This document shows positions 20,147-31,175 of a stretch of DNA of 64,000 nucleotides, piece by piece (position 1 is the first letter of the stretch; every line of letters starts with the position of its first letter). Under the pieces are notes generated by a model. It saw only the letters and a program-made list of their open reading frames with translations, was not told the DNA's origin and ran no database searches. Location of the stretch: the NCBI GenBank assembly GCA_021234155.1, contig JAJEKV010000023.1:4478338-4542337 (forward strand), in the 5' to 3' direction. The stretch is from Isoetes taiwanensis. Its lineage: Eukaryota > Streptophyta > Lycopodiopsida > Isoetales > Isoetaceae. The position numbers and the translations under genes are program-made.

Positions 20147-23100
20147 AACCATCATTCAAATAAATTGGGTTTATGTCAACTCCAAAATCACGCCAACCTA
20201 TGGTTGTTTTCTAGGGAGTTTTTGTGTTTTATAATATTTTTTTGTAATTGACAAATGACATAAAAATTGCACTTATCGTCTGTCTTTTATATAGAACTTG
20301 AAGAATGTAAAAGAAATAAGCAAGTTTTTCAAATTTATGACATTATAATCTTGAAGCATTGAGATGAAAATAATATATAAATTTGATACAACAATAGAAA
20401 TAAGAATATTAATTAAAAACAATAATTGCTAGAATAATTGCCACTTCGGAAGTCCTTTAACTTCCTTGAATAATGACTCAGATCTGTACATATGCTAATG
20501 ATGTACAGATATAAAAGCAATGAGAAGTTTCAAAGGTGTTCCACTAGGACTAAATACATAGCCCTTTTGAACCTACAAATGTAAAGGACCTGCAGAAAAA
20601 TTGATATATAAGGACACAGTAAATCACGCCAAGCGTGATTTGAAATCTAATGCAATGCAACCATGAAATGAAATTACTTATTTTGTTGCTTAAAAAATTT
20701 CCAATTTTTTCATAAATATGCAACTTGCAAGCATTACACTTCAATTTCATACCAAGATGAACCTTCAATTGTGTCGTCACGGTATGAAATATGGATGATG
20801 TTAGACAAAGAATAAACAAATAATAATGTTAATAATCGCAACAAATAAGGGACATTTAATACAAGCAAAACTAAGGGCCACAGTTTAAGGTTGCTAAAAC
20901 AACAAGAAAAGGGATGCCAAAAGGAAACATTATTTGAACAACATATTTAAATTATACACCATATTTAAAACAAAATATTCTCTAGGTCAATGATTTGGAA
21001 GTAAAAAGGACATACTAAAGCTAGATAAAGGGATAAAATAGACCAAGGATAATAAGGGCTAAAAGAGCACATGGCCAATCTAATGAAAGTATTTACTCCT
21101 TTATAAATCACGCTTCGCGTGTTTTAGATTCTCTCTCTTTAACTTTTTTGGGTGCAAATTGCCCTAGATCCATCCCTTGCAACCCAACCCATTGGTTTGA
21201 AATCACGTTTGGCGTGTTTTAAATTCTTTTTCTTTGGGCTTTTTGCTACAAATCGCCCTAGGCCCTCCTATACAACCCAAACCATTGGTTCTAAAAAAGT
21301 GCTAAAAGATACTTCTATTTTTTAAAAGGCTTATTAAAAAAATTCCTGACCTCAAGCATGGGCGGTTTTGGCAACAAAATCGTGTGTTAAACACCTACAG
21401 TTCACAGTGGAAGAACCGGCTACCATTTTCTGATGCCTTCATCAGGAACTCTATGGACATCTATCTGCCCGGCATCAAAACATCTAGCCTATCTGCCTTC
21501 TGTCTTCCGATGGGGAACTCCACAAAAGAATATGTCATTCTCTATTTCGGCCAGACCAGATACTTACATGAGACCAGATACTTACATGAGACACCAAATC
21601 GTGGAGCTGGAGGTGGACGAGGAGCTGGAGGAACAAGGGCTAAAGTTGTGTGTAGACTTGCCCTTTGCCTTGCACAGGCTAATCAGATTGATGCATGCAT
21701 CCTTAATCAGTTTAACCATCTGCGTTCTTGTCATGTTCCTATTGCTGCATCCCTCTGGTCTTGTCATTCCAGGCGCACTCTAGGCGCCTAAGCACCTGGA
21801 TTTCTTCCGGAACCTGTGTAAATCTCCGCAGACGAGTGGAAGTGCACGCCCGAAGCGCCCGGGGTCTCGGTTATGCAGTGCGGATCGCTTCAATTCCATG
21901 TCCATGTCCATCACCGATTTTCTCGCTTCTTCAATGACATTTGGCATTAGATGCAACAAGGGATCAAGCAAGGAGAAGGGCCAACAAGGGATCAAGGCAG
22001 AAACCGGAGCGTAAAGCACAAAAATGGGGCGATCCGGGCTTCTATATTCCGGGTAATCTACTAAATGCACTTTGAATCTAGTTTTTGAGAGAGAAACAAG
22101 CTGAAAAAATGAATCAAAGTCTTAAGAACAAATCCAAGGAGTATATCCACGCAGAATCAAAAGATGAAAGGGCTTAAAGCAAAAAGCCAAGGATCGATGA
22201 AGAAACTGCAATAGAAAGCACAAAATAGATGTAAGTTTTTTGAAATAGAAAGCACAAAATAGACGTAAGTTTTTTGAATTTGCTCCTGACTTTTTTATCT
22301 GATTCTTTCAGAGAAGCAAGCAAGGCATATGAATCAAAGCTTTTATAACGAATCCAAGAAGCATATTTGCAGCACGAAAAGACCAAAGAAAAAGGCAGGG
22401 ATCGAGGAAGAAACTGCAATAGAAAACACAAATAGAAAGCACAAAATACGCGTACGTCGGAATTTGAATTCGCTCCTAATATTTTTTATTTGTTCAGAGA
22501 AGCAAGTAGGAAATATGGATCAAATCTGGCAGCACGAATCCAATAAGCAGATCCATGGCCGGGCTGATTTCGGTGGACCTCTGCCTTTATTTCTAATGAG
22601 CCTGCCAGCGCATAAGATCCTTTTGTTACCATCTAGTTTGGTTCTGTTTCATGAAACGGAATGGAATGGACGATTCCACAATAATCGATTTTGGGTTGAA
22701 CAGTATTTTATTCTTTGGCCCAAAGAAAGCAGTTGAAATTGATGCGGCGAAAAGGATTGATCTGCGATGGAGGATGCCTACAGGTCGCTATCACAGGTTC
22801 TAAGTGAGCAATTTGTTCTGCTTTTTAGAAGTATTGCTCACGCTAAGCGTGTTGTGTTTTTGGTCTGTTTTTAGCTTATTTTGGAGTTGGTACATTTTAA
22901 AAAAACGGTCTTGTTTTTTAGTTAAAGCGATCTTTTTGGATTATTTTTAAGCTAATACATTTTTTAAGAAAAACTTCGTTTTTGAGTTAAATTGAGCTTT
23001 TTTGGGATTGATTTCGTATTTTTTGCATTATGCTAAGCTAAACATTGTTTTTTAGCTAAACCATTTTTTGGGATTGCCTTTTGTATGTGAATTTGACGTA

Positions 23101-23636
23101 CTTTTTGCATTACACTAAGTTGAACGTTGTTTTTGAGTTAGACCACCTTTTGGGATTACCCTCTTTTACATGAACTGGACATACTCTTTGCATTGCGCCA
23201 AGCTTAAAAATTTCAAAAACCATTTTTGGCATGCCTTAAGCATTTATTTTTTCTTTATTCAGTTCTTTTGTATATTTCTAATTTAGACACTACCCTTTTG
23301 GTTGGCTTTCAGTTTGGTGTATAAATCATGTTTGGCATTGTTGCAATTTAAATGTGATATATACTTGCCTTGTGATAGCTCTAGCTTTGTGGAAATGAGT
23401 TTAAATGCTATATTACTATATAAATGCTAGAATGAGTTTTGCAAGGTGGATATGCTTTCTTCATTAGATGATATCGTGCTATGTTACAAGATATTGTTTG
23501 TTCTCCAAGTAATATGATATTACGTTTTTCATAATTTCAACATGAAATATGTGAATTTGCATATGCTACTAAAAACATGCAATATGAAATTTGTCCCAAA
23601 ATTAAGACATAATCCCAATTTAATTGAATGATGGTT
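20147..23636. mobile_element. DNA element A (3490 bp), AACCATCATTCA termini, TSD CATT
   Basis: The left end AACCATCATTCA..TAAATTGGG.TTATGTC is the reverse complement of the right end GACATAATCCCAATTT..GAATGATGGTT. CATT is present on both sides (20143-20146 and 23637-23640). Removing the element and one CATT restores continuity of the gag-protease region of chromovirus 1 (..GRN then VVLLDCGSSD), which confirms the borders. The interior is non-coding and AT-rich, with palindromic CACGCYWRGCGTG words (20625, 21109, 21205, 22839) and internal repeats. It carries no transposase, so it is non-autonomous. A 4-bp duplication excludes hAT (8), Mutator (9), Tc1 (TA), PIF (3) and CACTA (3). Sola, Ginger or Chapaev-like groups remain possible. 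Confidence 0.88.
22085..22505 (+). repeat. Internal direct repeats of element A
   Basis: Two copies of a roughly 150-base unit (about 22100-22245 and 22325-22460) share ATGAATCAAAG, AATCCAAG, GATCGA.GAAGAAACTGCAAT and AGAAA.CACAAA. A shorter unit AAATAGAAAGCACAAAATAG is also repeated at about 22210 and 22245. The block contains spurious open frames only. Confidence 0.7.
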
Positions 23637-23640
23637 CATT

Positions 23641-26600
23641 GTGGTGTTATTGGATTGTGGCTCTTCTGACATGTTTATATCTTCTAAGTTGGTGGAAGAA
23701 CTGCATCTATTTTGTATAAAGACTAATAAGTACAAGGTAGACGGGCCTTTTGTCAACAATTCTTAAGTGGAGGATCGTAAAGCTGTTGGGGTGCCCTTGT
23801 GTATTCAAAGGTACCAGGAAATGCTTGATTTTGATCTCTTGGATGTTGGCCGGTATGATGTGGTGCTGGGGATAACATGGTTGCAACAGGTTAAGCCTAC
23901 TCCAATAGATTGGAACACTCACCAGGTGACGCTGAAGCATGATGGACGCGAGATCTGTCTGCAAGGGAGTCCTTTGACGGGAGCTTCCAAGATCGTGTCG
24001 TCATTTCAGGTCAAGAAACTGGTACGTAAATCATTCAATCAATGATTTCTTCTATTTATTGATGAATGTTATCCTGCTTTTGAGTGCTGTCATATGAGTG
24101 CTGATAATGGGGTCCCATGGAGAATTCAAAAGGCTAGAGAGAATTGCAGAATCTGTTGTATGAATTTCAGAATGTGTTTCCTGAGGAATTGCCTGAAGGT
24201 CTTCCACCTAGTAGAGAGATCGAACATGAGATTGATTTAGAGCCTGGATCCAAACCTGTGTTTCGTAGCCCCTATAGATTGTCCATATTAGAACAAGAGG
24301 AGGTTAAAAAGCAGGTTCATGTGTTGTTATCCAAAGGGTTTGTAAGGCCTAGCAAATCCCCTTATAGTGCTCCTGTCATTCTAATTAAGAAAAAGGACGG
24401 ATCAATGCGGATGTGCATTGATTATCGTGCCTTGAATAAGATCACGATCAAGAATAGGTACCCCTTGCCTAAAATTGATTAACAGAAGCTTAAGTATTTT
24501 TCTAAGTTGGATTTGCGTAGTGGTTATCACCAGATAAGGATGAAGGAGTCGGATGTACATAAGACTGCCTTCAGGACTACCTTTGGTCATTTCGAATTTT
24601 TTGTGATGCCTTTTGAACTAACAAATGCTCCTGCTACTTTATGATGAATGAGGTTTTGCCAGGATGTCTTGATACCTTTGTGGAAGTATTTTAGATGATA
24701 TCCTGGTATATAGTAAAACCTTGGATGAGCATTGGATAATTTGCGTTCTGTGTTAACTCTGCTCAGACAACATAAGTTATATGCTAAGATGTCAAAGTGT
24801 GAATTTTTGAAAGCACAGGTGGAATATTTGGGCCACATTGTATCTGCAAATGTGTAGCTTTAAATCCAAGAAGATGGAGGCAATTCAGTCTTGGCCTGTG
24901 CCAAAGAATGTATCTGAGTTGCGTAGTTTCTTGGAATTGGCCATCACAGATTTGTTTGGAAGTTTGCCAAGATTGCAATTGCTCTGACTATGTTATTGAA
25001 AACTAATGTCCATTGGCAATGGACAACGAAACAACAGCAGGCAATGGATATGTTGAAGAGGTTGCTAGCCTCAGTGCTTATTCTGTTGATTCCAGACATG
25101 AGTAAACTTATGAGGTTTACAAGGATGCATGTGGTTATGCCATTGGTGTTGTTCTCATGCAGGATGGAAGGGTGGTGGCGTGTGAAAGTCGCCAACTTAA
25201 TAATGCTAAGAAGAACTATTCCACCTATGAGCAAGAGTTACTGGCAATGGTTCATGCACTCAAAGTCTGAAAACATTATCTCCGCAACAAATATGAGTTT
25301 GTGGTCTATATCGATCATAAACCGTTAAAGTTCCTGCAAAGCCAGGTCAAGGTAAGTCTAAGGCACGCAAAATGGTTGGACTTTCTTTCTCAATTCCATT
25401 TTCATGTTGAACATCTTCCTGGGAAAAAGAATTTTGTTGCTGATGCTCTCTCGAGAGTTCGGGAAGTAAATGTGATGGTTCAATGTGAAATTGCTTTAGT
25501 GTCACAGACTAGACAAGCTTATGACTTGGATGCCTATATTTTGAATATGCAGCATCTATCCAAGTTACCTGATGCTTGGGATACCCACGATGGACTCTGG
25601 TATCATAAGAGACGTATTTATGTTCCTGCTGTGGATACTTTGCGAAAGCAATTATTGAGCGAATTTCATGATGCATCTTATCCTGGGCATGGAGGCGAAT
25701 GGAAACATATGAATCGCTCAAAAGGATGTTTTTAACTAGCCTAGTTTGAAAGAGGATGTGCTGGAATATGTGAAAGTTTGTGAGACGTGTCAGCAGGTTA
25801 AAGCGGGCCGAGGCAAGACTCCAGGAATGTTGCAACTTCTGCCTGTGCCAGAGGAGAGGTGGACTGAAATCTCTATGGATTTCATTGTGAAGTGGCTTCG
25901 TACTGTGCATCACTATACCCAGATACTTGTCCTTGTGGATAGGTTGACGAAATATGCACGTTTTATACCTCTGACAAAGAATGCTGATGGCTTGGCAGTG
26001 GCCAAGGCTTATATGCAGCATGTATTCCCTATTTTTGGATTATCCAAAGCTATTGTAAGTGATCAAGATGTGAAATTCACTGGAAATTTTTGGCGGGAAT
26101 TGTTCTCTGCATTAAAATGCACTCTTCAGTTCTCTAATGGAGATCATCCAGAAACGGATAAGCAAACTGAAAGAGTGAATCAGATTCTGGAGGATATGCT
26201 GAGATCTTATGTGGCCACTCAGCAATCCAGATGAGAGGACTATTTGCCGATCATAATTACAATAATAGGTTCCAACGGAGCATCAAAACTAGCACGTTTG
26301 TGACTATGTTTGGGAGAAATCCCAGAGGACCTGTATCGCTTGGTTTTGATGGGATGAAAACTGATGCTGCTATAAGTATGCTTGAAGGCATGGATGTGAC
26401 GCTTGGTTTGTGTCAATTGCATATGAGACAGGCCCAGGATCGGACAAGGGCACGTGCCAATTTGTTGAGAACCCCGATCGAGCTACATGAGAGTCAGATG
26501 GTATACCTTCATGTGGTCTTTCCTGCAAAGCTGAAAAGAAAAGCAATACTGCCATTGCTTGCAGGAAAGAAATCAAAGCTCTCCCCAAGATACGGTGGTC

Positions 26601-26700
26601 CTTATAAGATTTTGAAGAAATATAGTTATGTTGCCTTCAAGTTGCAACTTCCACCGAATGTGGACATTCATCCAGTTTTCCATGTGAGCCAGTTGTGACC
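23641..26700 (+). pseudogene. pol of chromovirus 1: protease, RT, RNase H, integrase (decayed)
   Basis: Protease begins at VVLLDCGSSDMFISSKLVEE (about 23643, an aspartic DCGS variant of DSGA). VGRYDVVLGITWLQ follows at 23850-23885. RT begins near 24144, with [28 protein letters not shown] and [18 protein letters not shown]. The catalytic DD lies in ILDDILVYSKT at about 24688-24720 but in a shifted frame. RNase H and linker continue to about 25470 (LPGKKNFVADALSR). The integrase core 25746-26234 has VDRLTKYA, SDQDVKFTG and the glutamate in DKQTERVN, then a GPY/F-type C-terminus (SPRYGGPYKILKK) and HPVFHVSQL. At least six stops or frameshifts occur, so it is inactive. Confidence 0.9.
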
Positions 26701-26814
26701 AGCTCTGGGGAAAGCTGCGAATGTTGTGCCTTCACAGGAACACATGGTGGAGTTGGATAGAATCCCTCTGAAAGAATATTGATTTTCCGGATAGTGCAGA
26801 GCCGCCAAAGAGAC

Positions 26815-26910
26815 CAGATGGAATTTCTAGTGAAATGGAAACATTGACCTGTCTGAGAGGCGACGTGGGAGAGTCGTCGTTTCATGACTCAATATCCAAA
26901 TGTTATGGCT
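26815..26910 (+). pseudogene. Chromodomain remnant of chromovirus 1
   Basis: After the integrase C-terminus the shifted frame reads EFLVKWKH, then (after a stop) PV..EATWES and FMTQYPN, the last part of a chromodomain as found at the end of chromovirus integrases. It supports assignment to the chromovirus clade. Two internal stops are present. Confidence 0.7.
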
Positions 26911-26948
26911 CAATGGTCTGGAGCCGACTCTTGAGGACAAGAATCCCA

Positions 26949-26960
26949 GTGGGGGAGTAA
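26949..26960 (+). other. Polypurine tract of chromovirus 1
   Basis: GTGGGGGAGTAA immediately precedes the 3' LTR start TGTTATGCCC at 26961. The position and composition are those of the plus-strand primer. Confidence 0.8.
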
Positions 26961-27045
26961 TGTTATGCCCAATATTTTGCAGACCATTGTTATATAATTT
27001 ACATGCATGTTATTAAGGGGCTAACAATAATGAATTAATGCAGTT
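26961..27045 (+). repeat. 3' LTR of chromovirus 1, first part
   Basis: TGTTATGCCC..AGACCATTGTTATATAA.. repeats the first 85 bases of the 5' LTR. It stops at ATGCAGTT, where element B is inserted. The 5' LTR reads ATGCGGTTGGCATTAG at the same point, giving an empty-site comparison. Confidence 0.92.
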
Positions 27046-29483
27046 AACCATCATTCATTTAAGTTGGGATTATGTCTTAATTTTGGGACATTTTTCAAGT
27101 TGTAGTTTTTTAGTAATGAATTCAAATTTACATTTCTTATTGCTTTTTTACAAATATGTAAACATTATCAAATTACATGAGTGCAAATTATTGATCTTTT
27201 TGTTTAAAAACAAAAAAGAAGAATAAGTGTACCTATTCCTCTTTCATTTCAAAAGTAGACAAAATAATAACAAACAAATTAGTTTCATAAAATTGAAGAT
27301 CCCATACAAGAAAAAATGTTCCATTATATATTTCCTTAAAGATTACAATGTTTCTTCACTCATTATCCCAACAGCTTCTTCAACTTGTTTTTGAAATTGA
27401 TGGCCTTCTTATGTAGTCCAAAATAGAACCCATCACAGCATCCATATATACGAAGACCACAAAACAAGTAGTATTTTTCATTACTAACGTGAAATATGAT
27501 ATTAAAAATTAAAAAGCTGTCTGGTAAGAGTTAGACTACAGAAAATAGAAATCTCTAAGTGAGTGCCATAATTACAATTCTATACGACATTCTGAACTAG
27601 AAGAAGCCATGGTGCCATATCAAACATGGTTTTATATTTCCAATTAGCCATGGCATACCAAACATGGTTTCGTATTTCTAAATAAAGTTCTAAATATCTT
27701 GAAATAATCTCAAAGGAAAACAACTCAAAAAATGAACGCTTTAGCTAGGCTAGTAATGGTTAAAATGTCTATGTGTGCTTCTTCCTATCTAATACACAAA
27801 TATAATAATAAGATTCTAAATAGATAAGATATTATATTCACTCAAGGTCATGGTGTAATGTGAAAAATGCTTAGTTTACCTTGAAAATAAGCTTGAAAAT
27901 AACGTGAAAAGGCTCAATGATATGTCCCAACAATTTATTTGGTTCACCTAAGAAAATACCCAAAAAGATTGTTTTGACTCAAAAATAACTAAAAAATAAA
28001 AAGCTAGTTGTTAGCATAAAAATAAGCCAAAACATGCTAGAAACACACGCTTGGCGTGAACATGGTGGAAGGTCAAAAAGCTTCGAAATTGATGAAATCT
28101 AAAATCTCAAATATAAAAAACCTGAAAAAACTTAAATTGCTTACAAAAATCAAACTCTAGCTCTGGATTGCTTGGTGTGGCCAAGATTGCTTGCTTTGTA
28201 TAGACCAGGATAAATTTGTTCTTGGTTACAATTTGTAGATGACATCCTTTTTTGTAGGTACATCAAGAGTGAGCATCAAAACAGATGGCTGCCAGAAAGG
28301 AAAGCACAAATCTGTAAGAAATGAAAACAAATAAAACCTGGAAGCTCATATTCTCGCTGTCGGATTTGTTTGTGTCAAGAAAGATCTGTTTCTGCCAGAT
28401 CACTCTGTTTTGTTTTCGAGCAATGCTTTGGGTCGTAGTATGGGTGGCTGCATCGAAAAGAAGAAGGTTAAAAGAAAGCGCAGGAATTTAAATTTCAAGA
28501 AACAGAGCAAATTTCAAGAAATAGAGCAACACGTGCGTGAAATTCAAATTTATAAAACACATTTTGTGCTTCTTTTGTGCTTCTTCTTCCAGCTTCTTAC
28601 TCGATCCATGGCTTCGCCTTTCATCCATTCATGATACAGATATGATTCTTCGACTGTATTAGTGGTTGCGCCAACAGACATACCACAGTTGCTGATTCCG
28701 GAACATCATATGCCCATTTCGGCATAGACGTTCATTTTTCTCTGTGTGGCTCTTTGCTATTTCTCTGCGCTAATCCAGTTGCTAATTCAGGGCTTCATTA
28801 TTTCTCTGTGCCTTACGAATCCAGCAATGGTGATCTCTACTCTGATCTGCCCATTTCTTAGAAATAATATTGTTGAGTGTACTTCTGAATCCTTGCATTG
28901 CCGCACGAATTGTAGACATGATTTGTGTCCACTGCTGCTTCAGCTACAACCCAAAAGAAAACGAGAAACGCTGCAACCAAGGGAAGGATGTGGCGCCATG
29001 TCTGGAGATCTGTCGTCGCCATAGCTGCCCAGCTTGCTGAGTGGACTTTTGATTCCTGAAAAGAGTAGACCCCATAGCCAAGGCTCTTCTTGAGAAAGGG
29101 ATACAGCAAAATAAAGAGAAACAGATACCACAAAAGGAATCAAGAGAACGTGCATAGCTTACCATTTTGCTGAGATGCAATGGAGAAGATCTAGACTTCC
29201 TAAGCCGATGGAGCAGGCACAGGGATCGGATTTGGCGATGGCGGCTCCTCTTGATGGCGCAGATAAATATGGCGCAAATCTTTCTGCTCCAAGCTTGGAG
29301 ATGCAGCTACAGATGTCGGTGATTATGGCATGCGGCTCTAATACTTCTATGCTCTTCACTTCTATTTCCTGCAGATGGGCGACGGCTATGGTAGAAGATG
29401 GCGATGGCAAAATTGATGCAGTGTCATAATCCGGCAGATGGAGGTAAATAGCTATCCTTACCCTGAGTTTTGTTTTTTTTCCG

Positions 29484-29671
29484 GTGAAGCTTTCCTTACG
29501 CTCTACCTCGCTGGTCTGGTTGCAAGTTTCGTAGCTTCTTATGTGACAAGGAATTATGGGCGCAGGCCATCTATTTTATTGGGAGGTATAAGTTTTCTCA
29601 TAGGAGCTGCTCTCAATGGAGCTGCACAGGACCTTGCAATGCTTATCATAGGCCGCATCATGCTTGGTGTT
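29484..29671 (+). pseudogene. Captured fragment of a monosaccharide (STP-type) transporter
   Basis: About 60 residues read [59 protein letters not shown]. This matches transmembrane helices 2-4 of plant H+/hexose symporters (STP/MST family), including the GRR motif in the cytosolic loop and the GR-x-LLG motif. It is in frame without stops and so well preserved. It stops after LGV, where a normal gene would continue with GVGFANQ. Upstream and downstream sequences are element-specific repeats. The piece lies inside element B, so it is transduplicated host DNA, not a gene in its original place. Confidence 0.85.
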
Positions 29672-29702
29672 GAGTTTTGTTTTCGCCTTACAATTTCTTT
29701 AC

Positions 29703-30010
29703 CCTGAGTTTTTTTTCCTTTCTGTCATTTTTTCGCCTTACAATTTCTTCTGTTCCATGACCACCTGGTCAAGAATAAGAGGGAAGTTAGACACGCTAGG
29801 CGTGATTTAGAAAAGAGTAAATATCTTAAATCACGCCAAGCGTGCATTAGTCTATAGTACCCTGAGTTTTTTTTTCTTTATGTCCTTTTTTCGCCTTACA
29901 ATTTCTTCTGTTCCATGACCACCTGGTCAAGAATAAGAGGGAATTTAGGACACGCTAGGCGTGATTTGCAGAAGAGTGAATATCTTAAATCACGCCAAGC
30001 GTGCATTAGT
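29703..30010 (+). repeat. Two tandem copies of a 155-bp block with palindromes (element B)
   Basis: Copies at about 29703-29857 and 29860-30015 each contain CCTGAGTTTTTTTT, TCGCCTTACAATTTCTTCTG, CCACCTGGTCAAGAATAAGA, CACGCTAGGCGTG and CACGCCAAGCGTG. The edge GAGTTTTGTTTTCGCCTTAC at the end of the transporter fragment (29672) belongs to the same repeat, which marks that junction. Confidence 0.85.
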
Positions 30011-30659
30011 CTATAGCAAAGTGGATCCTAAACCACATATTAGCACCTTAGCAATCACCTTTACAATATTATTGTGCTCACTAATACACGCTAGGCGTGA
30101 TTTGTTTTGTTCCATATTAGGTTTCCTCTAGAATATTATGCTTGCTAATACAGGCTTGGTGTGATTTATTTTGTTTCGTAACTAGGTTTCCATAGCTAGG
30201 TTTTAGTTGTTGAAATAATTAGAGGAATGTGATGACGAGTTTGAAACCTCAATCGTCGAATCAAATAATGCACAAGGGGCATGGAACTCTAAGAGTAGCC
30301 TAGAAAATAATTAGAAAGGACTTGGCTACGAGGTATAGTCATCTTTCCCTCATCTTGCTGTTAGCTGAAGAATCTCTACTATCAATCTCATTTCTCTATT
30401 GGATTATATTAAGAGTTTCCTTATCCACATGAAAACTGTGACATACTTGTTATCAGGATATGATGTTATTAATGTTAAGAAGTTTGTCTCTTTTTATAAT
30501 ACCTCGGGTGCTTCTACCATCAAACTCAAACCAAAAAATCAACCTTGCAATAGATGAGTTCGTGGTCCAATTTATAGCTATTGTGAATAATTTTTGATGG
30601 GGGGGTGACAGTTTGTGGAGTGTTAGAATCGCATCCAGAACTAGACATGGTAGCTAACA

Positions 30660-30925
30660 TGGAAGATGATCTTGTTTTTTATGTGGGAAAACATGGATTG
30701 ATCCCTTAATGTTTATTGGAATATATCATTGTTTTTATTGATATTTGTTTGATATGTCCATAATTTTAAGGTTGTTCTTGTCCAAAAAAAAAAATACACC
30801 TTGTTAAATATGTAGAAAAACATGGATTGATCCCTTAATGTATTATTGGAATATATGATTGTTTGTAATGATATTTGTTTCATGTATCCATAATTTTGGG
30901 GTTGCTCTTGTTCCGAAAATAATGT
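30660..30925 (+). repeat. Tandem repeat of about 120 bp in element B
   Basis: ACATGGATTGATCCCTTAAT, then TATTGGAATATAT.ATTGTTT, GATATTTGTTT.AT and ATAATTTT..GGTTG.TCTTGT occur twice (about 30690 and 30811). Short open frames on the minus strand derive from the repeat. Confidence 0.75.
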
Positions 30926-31175
30926 CATCTGTTATCAAATTACATATTATTTTCGTCCCAATGTTCTTGGATTTTGATATCATGCACTTAAACAACTTGC
31001 CCTTCTATTTTGCATATTTCAAGTCGCATCTAAAATGACTCATAGGAACTGCAACGTTTATGTGATTTATCAAGTCCAAAAAAAAAGATAAAAAAAACAA
31101 AAACCCCCTAGAAAACAACTGCAGGTTGGCGTGCTTTTGGAGTTGACATAATCCCAATTTAATTGGATGATGGTT

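Larger units (their letters stand above)
27046..31175. mobile_element. DNA element B (4130 bp), AACCATCATTCA termini, TSD AGTT, with captured gene piece
   Basis: The left end AACCATCATTCA..AAGTTGGGATTATGTC is the reverse complement of the right end GACATAATCCCAATTT..GGATGATGGTT. AGTT lies on both sides (27042-27045 and 31176-31179). The intact 5' LTR provides an unoccupied site. The termini and the subterminal phrase TTAATTTTGGGACA match element A, so A and B are the same family. Inside are at least seven palindromic CACGCYWRGCGTG words (28046, 29792, 29832, 29952, 29990, 30089 and others), tandem blocks, and a fragment of a sugar transporter gene at 29484-29671. No transposase was found. Confidence 0.9.

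Noticed and set aside
21384-21791. 135-codon and overlapping 116-codon frames in element A as a gene
   Set aside because: The two frames overlap with no recognised domain, contain a short duplication (GACCAGATACTTACATGA), and neither shows protein-like conservation that I can recognise.
20147-23636. Element A as a hAT, Mutator, PIF/Harbinger or piggyBac element
   Set aside because: The flanking duplications are 4 bp (CATT; AGTT in element B), not 8, 9, 3 or TTAA.
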